Positions 62,054-64,000 of a stretch of 64,000 nt of DNA are shown here, one piece after another. Origin of the DNA: CAWDPQ01 sp963804245 (GTDB lineage Bacteria > Acidobacteriota > Vicinamibacteria > Vicinamibacterales > 2-12-FULL-66-21); assembly GCA_963804245.1 (NCBI GenBank), contig CAWDPQ010000015.1, positions 62,001 through 126,000 of the forward strand. The letters run 5' to 3'. Made by a program: the position numbers and the translations under genes. The notes beneath the pieces are model-generated. The model did not search any database. It saw only the letters and a list, made by a program, of their open reading frames with translations, and had not been told where the DNA came from. The first letter of the stretch is position 1; the number at the start of each line of letters is the position of its first letter.

Positions 62054-64000
62054 TTACTCGGCCCGCAGAACCATCAGCGGATCAACGGCTGCCGCACGCC
62101 GCGCTGGAACGAACGAGGCGATCGCCGCGACGAGCGCAACGGTCGCGCCGATCGCTGCGAATGTAACTGGATCCCTCGCGTCGACCTCGAAGAGAAGAGT
62201 CTGGATGCGATTGCCGACGAGCGCGGCTGCGACAAGACCCAGGACGACTCCCGGCACCGTGTACCTCAGCCCTTGGGCAACGACGCCAAGCGGCAAAGCC
62301 CATGGCTGTGCGCCAAGCGCGACACGGATGCCGAACTCGCGAGTTCGCTGCGCGACCAGATAGGAGATGACGCCGTAGATGCCGATCAGTCCGAGCAGCA
62401 GCGCAATCCCACCCAACACGCTGACCAGCTGTGTCCGTATCTGCATCAGGGATGCGCTCCGGTCAACCCAGTGCCGCATGCTGTGGATTTCAAATGCCGC
62501 AAGATTCGGATCGTGGACCTTGAGCCGTTCGCGGATGACGGCGGCCGGCACATCCGAGCGCCCATCTACCTGCACGACGATATTGAACAAGGGGAAAAAG
62601 CCGAACTGCGACGGCGGAAAGTAGACGACGCGCTCGGGCGGAGTGCCCAGCTGCCTCATGCGCACATCGGCAACAACGCCCACCACTTCGCCCGTGTTGC
62701 CGTTTTCGAGCCGCAGCCGCCTCCCCACCGGATTGTCGTCACCGTACAACGCGCGCGCGGTCTGCTGACTGATTACGAAGACCCGCGGCGAGCCCGGACG
62801 GTCCACCGCCTCGAACAGCCGACCACGAAGCAACGTGATACCGAGCGCGCGAAAATAGCCCGAGTCCACGAGACGCCATTCGCAGGTCACGAACGGACCG
62901 GCGTCCGCTGCCGCCTGCGTAATGGTCTGAGCGCCCGGACTGAGGGGGATGGCGCTCGACACTCCTACCGCCTTGACTCCGGGTACGCCCTCGAGATCGC
63001 TGGTCACTCGCGCGAGAAACTCGCTGATGGCCGCACCGTTCGGGAGTTTTGCCCTCGTCAGCGACACCTTGGCGGTTCGCACTGACTCCACATTGATGCC
63101 GACGGGAACACTTTGCAGCTTGACCAGGCTCTGAATCAGCAGACCGGCGCCAACCAGAAGCAGGGTTGTCAGGCCCACCTGCCCGACGACCAACATGGCG
63201 CTGATCCGGTTTCGCGCCGGTGTCCGATCTCCCCACGCGGTTGCATGCAGCAGGCCGAGATCGCGGGTGCGACCGACCTGCCAGAGTGGAACGAGTCCAA
63301 AACCCACGCCGGTCAGCAGGGCTAGACCGATCGCAAATCCCAACACGGGGACATTCAGCCCGACAGCTTCGATGCGCGGCACGAGGTCCACCAGAAAGCG
63401 ACGAGCAAGATCAATCGTGGCCCAAGCCAGTACGAGGCCGAGGGCGGCGCCGGTTATCGACAGCACCACACTTTCCGTCAGCAACTGTCGAGTGATGCGG
63501 GCCGCGCCGGCGCCGAGAGCCGTCCGGACCGCAATCTCCCGACGCCGTGCGATGGCATTGGAGAGGAGGACATTCGCCACGTTCGCGCAGGCGATGAGGA
63601 GCACCATCGTCGTCGCGGCGAGCAAAGCAATGAGGGCGGTTCGAATCTCGGCTGGCACCAGGGAGGCCGCGTAGCCAACGACGCTGATGCGAGAATCCTT
63701 GTTCGTATCCGGAAATTCCCTTTCCAAGCCAGCCGCTATAGATGTCATTTCGGCCTGGGCTTGATCCGGTGTGACGCCGGGCTTCAGACGGCCGAGCACA
63801 CTCAGGTAGCGATTGCCGCGCCTCGCTGTTGTCTGATCGATGACTTGCGGCACCCAGAGGTCTGGTTCCACGGAAACAGAAGAACCCGCCGATGCCACAC
63901 CGACGATGCTGTACGAGCCGCCATTGAGAATGAGTTGTCGGGTGAGGATGTTCGGATCGGCGCCGAAGCGCGTGCGCCACAATTTGTAGCTGAGCACCGC
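62054..64000 (-). CDS. ADOP-type duplicated permease J, C-terminal part (runs off right edge)
   Basis: 649 codons are visible, open to the window edge with the stop TAA at 62054-62056. The visible part starts within the first periplasmic domain (LSYKLWRTRFGADPNILTRQL), gives an FtsX core (ANVANVLLSNAIARRREIAVRTALG), the second periplasmic domain (GFFPLFNIVVQVDGRSD) and the last FtsX domain (VAQRTREFGIRVALGAQPWAL), ending DPLMVLRAE. By comparison with complete copies about 170-260 residues are missing to the right. No frameshift is seen. Whether a PadR gene precedes it lies outside the window. Confidence 0.9.
   Translation of the reverse strand, partial: AVLSYKLWRTRFGADPNILTRQLILNGGSYSIVGVASAGSSVSVEPDLWVPQVIDQTTARRGNRYLSVLGRLKPGVTPDQAQAEMTSIAAGLEREFPDTNKDSRISVVGYAASLVPAEIRTALIALLAATTMVLLIACANVANVLLSNAIARRREIAVRTALGAGAARITRQLLTESVVLSITGAALGLVLAWATIDLARRFLVDLVPRIEAVGLNVPVLGFAIGLALLTGVGFGLVPLWQVGRTRDLGLLHATAWGDRTPARNRISAMLVVGQVGLTTLLLVGAGLLIQSLVKLQSVPVGINVESVRTAKVSLTRAKLPNGAAISEFLARVTSDLEGVPGVKAVGVSSAIPLSPGAQTITQAAADAGPFVTCEWRLVDSGYFRALGITLLRGRLFEAVDRPGSPRVFVISQQTARALYGDDNPVGRRLRLENGNTGEVVGVVADVRMRQLGTPPERVVYFPPSQFGFFPLFNIVVQVDGRSDVPAAVIRERLKVHDPNLAAFEIHSMRHWVDRSASLMQIRTQLVSVLGGIALLLGLIGIYGVISYLVAQRTREFGIRVALGAQPWALPLGVVAQGLRYTVPGVVLGLVAAALVGNRIQTLLFEVDARDPVTFAAIGATVALVAAIASFVPARRAAAVDPLMVLRAE

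Noticed and set aside
1..64000. tRNA, rRNA, riboswitch, transposase or prophage genes
   Set aside because: I looked for typical motifs on both strands by eye and saw none; a covariance-model scan would be needed to exclude small RNAs.

Overview
This window is one strand-mixed, high-GC bacterial chromosome segment with compact genes, many GTG/TTG starts, and frequent ATGA/GTGA stop-start overlaps. It most likely comes from an Acidobacteriota bacterium, probably of the Vicinamibacteria (subdivision 6) type. This is inferred from gene content: at least ten large MacB/FtsX-type duplicated permeases of the ADOP family (acidobacterial duplicated orphan permease), acidobacterial PadR regulators in front of several of them, a Ser/Thr kinase fused to a beta-propeller, and an ECF/FecR/TonB-receptor trio. 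I see no rRNA, tRNA, CRISPR array, transposase or phage gene.

Layout. 1-6 kb: an N-terminal GAF-domain fragment on the minus strand, divergent from a sigma-54 activator that lacks a sensor domain; a DUF4136 protein; a large secreted repeat protein followed by a decayed copy of its own 3' end; a frameshifted hypothetical. 6-18 kb: ADOP A, a DUF899 protein, a three-gene secreted protein/cytochrome c/PQQ-dehydrogenase operon, a broken membrane protein, an acetamidase-like lipoprotein, ADOP B. 18-23 kb: a two-helix membrane protein, a lytic transglycosylase, a sulfatase, a broken methyltransferase and a beta-barrel protein. 23-32 kb: PadR-ADOP C with a promoter/operator, arylamine N-acetyltransferase, a cupin, a hypothetical, PadR-ADOP D, a serine beta-lactamase-like hydrolase. 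32-45 kb: the kinase-propeller protein, two small secreted/membrane proteins, ECF sigma factor-FecR-STN/TonB receptor, and a 1010-residue ankyrin protein. 44-55 kb: PadR-ADOP E, a deleted PadR remnant followed by ADOP F and an amidohydrolase, ADOP G (opposite strand) and a DUF1080-like protein. 55-64 kb: an ADOP C-terminal remnant (H), a REP-like hairpin, a halogenase-like flavoprotein with a HemN/HemW-like radical SAM partner, an octamer tandem repeat, a VOC protein, ADOP I and a partial ADOP J.

How the genes fit together. The dominant theme is the ADOP expansion: large membrane proteins with two MacB-type periplasmic domains and no ATPase partner anywhere in the window. Where PadR is present it overlaps or directly precedes its permease. 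Two PadR genes have near-consensus promoters with long palindromes across the spacer and -10, and almost no 5' leader, which predicts autorepression of the PadR-ADOP pair. A third copy (F) keeps the promoter, operator and first codons of PadR but has lost the rest of the gene.

Caution. More than fifteen genes are interrupted by apparent single-base indels, several next to short runs of one base, and both insertions and deletions occur. This looks partly like consensus error in the assembly, so frameshifted genes are reported as one locus with the shift position rather than as separate proteins. A few loci (methyltransferase, the 13.1-13.7 kb gene, ADOP H, the PadR remnant) have further damage and look truly decayed.
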